Below are positions 43,221 to 46,077 of a stretch of DNA of 46,077 nucleotides, in pieces. Origin of the DNA: Anaeromyces robustus (Eukaryota; Neocallimastigomycota; Neocallimastigomycetes; Neocallimastigales; Neocallimastigaceae); contig MCFG01000480.1 in the NCBI GenBank assembly GCA_002104895.1, positions 1 to 46,077 of the forward strand, read 5' to 3'. Position 1 is the first letter of the stretch. Each line of letters starts with the position of its first letter. The position numbers and the translations under genes are program-made. The notes beneath the pieces are model-generated. The model worked only from the letters and a program-made list of their open reading frames with translations. It was not told the DNA's origin and ran no database searches.

Positions 43221-43810
43221 TTTTAATTTTAAATATTTTAATTATTACTTGATTATTTTATTTTTTTTTTCTTTTTATAATATATTTTATTATATATATA
43301 TTAAATTTTTTTTTATATATTTTATTTATTATATTATTTTTTATTTTTTATTTTTTTTTTTTTATTTTATATTATTTTACTTTATTTTATTTTATTTTAT
43401 TTTATTAATAGTTACACTTTGTTATTATACATCACTATTTATTTTATTTTATCTTTCTTATTTATTGTTATTATTAAAATTCTTAAATATATATATTTAT
43501 TTTAATTATAATAATAATTATTTTCTATATGTAATTATTTTATATCACTTTACTTGAGAAAAAAAGAAAGAATTTATTATAAATAATATAATATAATAAT
43601 ATTATAATTATTTTATTTATCAATATTTTAATATGTATTTATATAAATATTTGATTTAAAATTTTAAAAAAGAAAATAACATCGTATTTATATATAAAAA
43701 AAAGTATATATTTAAATATAACAATAAAAAATATATAATCTTATTATACTTTCTTATATTTTTCTTTTATTATTAACATTATTATTATAACATTATTATT
43801 ATTATTATTA

Positions 43811-43866
<56 letters not shown>

Positions 43867-44667
43867 GTTAAAATTTAATTATTGTTTTAAATTTTTTTTT
43901 TCTTATATTATTATTATTATTAAAAATTATATATATTATAATATATTATATAATGTATTAAATTTAAATTTATATATTATTTTATACCATTTTTTGTTAC
44001 AAATTTAAAAAATAACCACAATAATAAAAAAAAAAAAAATTATTATAAAACAACCAATGTCATTATAAAACAAAAAAAAAATAAATAAAAAAAAAAAAAC
44101 ATTTATTAAATTTATCATCTAAAAACTGATATTATATTAAATATTGTATTTATTATGCTATTATATAATTTTAAATATTTTTGAGAATATTTTAATATGT
44201 ACATTTAAATTATATTATTATATTAATTATGTTATGTTATTATGTTATTTTAAATCTGTGAGTATTAATATAAAATAATTATTTTATGTTACTTTTTATC
44301 ATTTTAAGTTATATTGTTATATTTATTAATATAATTGATTGACGATTTATTCCGTTTTTATCCCATTTTTTAAATAATTTATGTTATAAATTTTTTTTTC
44401 CCATTTTTTATATAATTTATGTTATAAATTTTTTTTTGTATTTTTTTTTTTTTTACACAGAAAAATTTTTTACCTTGGCATTACTGAATAAAAATCTCAA
44501 AAAATATACACAAAAAATTATTCAAATTTTAAGCCAAATCTTAACAAATTGAATTAATCTATATATATTGTTTATATCTACATAGATGAATATTATAGAC
44601 TATTAAATTAATATTTGTTATATTATATTATATATAGTTATATTATAATATATTAGTTTAGGTTATT
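43221..44667. other. Gene-free region upstream of the NRPS
   Basis: AT-only DNA that must include the NRPS promoter. No specific element is recognisable. It contains (TTTTA)n at 43380-43406, (TTA)n at about 43795-43866 and a 38-bp direct repeat, beginning CCCATTTTTTA, at 44362 and 44400. The Phe/Tyr-rich open frame at 43249-43557 is not accepted as a gene. Confidence 0.55.
43795..43866. repeat. (TTA)n trinucleotide run
   Basis: About 23 TTA/ATT units with one TCA interruption, 0.6 kb upstream of the NRPS start codon. Confidence 0.9.
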
Positions 44668-44752
44668 ACCCTACATGGTAAGCACCGCTGTGTAGGTCAC
44701 ATAATGGAGATGGGTCCCATTAATGTGAGTCTACTTATTTTTTTTTTTTTTT
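44668..44752 (+). ncRNA. Candidate structured RNA with 3' T tract
   Basis: The most GC-rich patch in the right flank. CCTACA (44670-44675) pairs with TGTAGG (44691-44696). Next, CACAT (44698-44702) pairs with ATGTG (44723-44727), continuing with AATGG (44703-44707) against CCATT (44717-44721) across a one-base offset. A T run starts at about 44738, as in polymerase III terminators. No tRNA B-box or acceptor stem is evident. The identity is unknown, and strand and transcription are inferred from the T tract only. Confidence 0.25.
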
Positions 44753-45666
44753 ATGAAACATATATATAAACATATTTATATTAATACTTAAGTTTTTTAT
44801 ACAAGTTAAAAGTTTATTTGTGTTATTTCTTGATTTAACTCATGATATTAAATGTAATATACAGTAATTATTTTTTTAATTAATAAAATGTATTGGATAA
44901 AGTTTATTCAATAATTTTTTATCAAAAGTAATATAAATAAAGTTTGAAAATTTTTGATCATTAATTTAAATTTAAATTTAATTTAATTAAAATTAATTTT
45001 ATTATTATTCAAATTTATTAATCGGATGTAGGGCATTTCGACATAATTTATGTATGATTGACATAAATTTCTGTAATATAAATACAAAATATGTAATACG
45101 CCACTTTTTCAACGTATATTTTTATTTATAGTATTTTCACCATTAAAAGAATAAAATAAAAATTAAAAAAAATAATAAATAAATAAATAAATATATAAAT
45201 AAATAAATAAATAAATAAATAAATTTTATTATATTTTATTTTTATAAATTTCAATTCTTTAATAAGTTTTCCTTTCCATTTTATTTTATTTAGATAAAAA
45301 TAAATAAAATCTATATTTTATTACTTAACATTTTAATAATATATACTATTATATATCATATTTTTTTTTTTTGATATTTATTTATTTATTGTTAATAATA
45401 ATAAATAATAATAATATAAAGTGTATTTAAATAAAATAAAATAAAATAAAATAAAATAAAATAAAATAAAATAAAAATAAATAAAATAAAATATCAAAAA
45501 TCTAATATAAAATTTATAAGATTGTTTAGTTAACTTTGAAGTAAAAATTTTGTTATAACAACATCTTTTTATATTGATATTTCTATTTTTATTTAAATAG
45601 AATATTATTTATTTTTAATTTACAATATCACTCTTATTATTAAAAATTATTATTTCCTTATAGCTA

Positions 45667-45697
<31 letters not shown>

Positions 45698-46077
45698 AAA
45701 TAAAAATAGCTATAGAGATGATTATAAAAAATAATTAAATTATATTGAAGTCAATTTTAATTTATATTATTTATTTATCTTTCAATAAATCAACTTCAAA
45801 GCTAATATTTTAATTATAAATAATAATAATCAAGCAAAGTGAAATTGTTTAATATTTATAATAATATTATTATTTATTTAAAATACGAGAAATAATTTTA
45901 ATAAAAAAATGTATGGTATGATTATAATTTTTTTTATTACATATATATTTTTTTATTTTAATGTAATTTTTAAGTAACAATAAACTGACTAATATACCAA
46001 AAAAAAGTATAAAATACAAAGGTTAAATTTAAATTTTAAGGTCAATATTAAATTCTATATTTATTTATTTATTTATT
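44753..46077. other. Gene-free AT spacer at the right edge
   Basis: Contains (AAAT)n at 45175-45222 and (AAAAT)n at 45428-45490. A patch near 45020-45110 has more G and C and repeats GACATAA, with a small ACATAATTTATGT palindrome. No gene is recognised. Confidence 0.5.
45658..45714. repeat. Inverted repeat around a (TA)n core
   Basis: TATAGCTATTTT at the left and AAAATAGCTATA at the right form near-perfect arms around about 30 bp of mainly (AT)n. Further out, CTTTGAAGT (about 45534-45542) and ACTTCAAAG (about 45792-45801) form a second, inverted pair. It could be a small non-autonomous element or merely a cruciform-prone microsatellite. Confidence 0.5.

Noticed and set aside
44661-44752. tRNA gene
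   Set aside because: There is no cloverleaf, no A/B box consensus and no acceptor stem. Only two hairpins and a T tract are visible.

Overview
The window is extremely AT-rich eukaryotic DNA. Homopolymer runs, (TTTTA)n/(AAAAT)n, (TTA)n and (TTTA)n arrays fill the space between a few intron-free genes. The mix of poly-Asn tracts, Cys-rich membrane proteins, Sel1-repeat debris and a bacterial-style intronless nonribosomal peptide synthetase (NRPS) fits an anaerobic gut fungus (Neocallimastigomycota) best. A dictyostelid-like protist cannot be excluded from sequence alone. The intact genes end in TAA and use CAA for Gln, so I see no sign of a reassigned code.

Layout. 1-3.9 kb: a decayed Sel1-repeat coding relic (+) and low-complexity DNA. 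3.9-4.56 kb (-): a 219-aa secreted or membrane Cys-rich protein. 4.56-8.76 kb: no gene, a WD40-repeat relic near 5.2-5.6 kb and an unidentified relic at 6.4-7.7 kb. 8.77-10.16 kb: a (AAAAT)n satellite, followed by a 71-bp minisatellite. 11.0-12.1 kb (+): a 355-aa protein with a possible tubby/LURP-one-like domain and a 24-Cys tail. 12.1-18.1 kb: no gene, a possible structured RNA at 13.06 kb, and a second pentamer array in opposite orientation at 14.73-15.02 kb. 18.14-19.10 kb (-): a 318-aa multi-pass membrane protein. 19.1-22.3 kb: no gene.

22.3-43.2 kb (-): one 6963-aa NRPS ORF. It is six complete C-A-T modules plus a terminal C-like domain, then a tail with eight 10-aa repeats. There is no thioesterase, reductase, epimerase or methyltransferase domain. 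Module 1 looks like an unusual starter: its C domain lacks the catalytic His, and its A domain has Val where the amino-group-binding Asp should be. Modules 4 and 5 are an almost identical tandem duplication, with differences concentrated around the substrate pocket. The simplest reading is a six-unit product: a non-alpha-amino starter extended by five amino acids and released, possibly by cyclisation, by the terminal C domain.

43.2-46.1 kb: no gene, with a GC-enriched structured patch followed by a T tract at about 44.67-44.75 kb.

No tailoring enzyme, transporter or regulator flanks the NRPS, so it appears to be a stand-alone megasynthetase locus.
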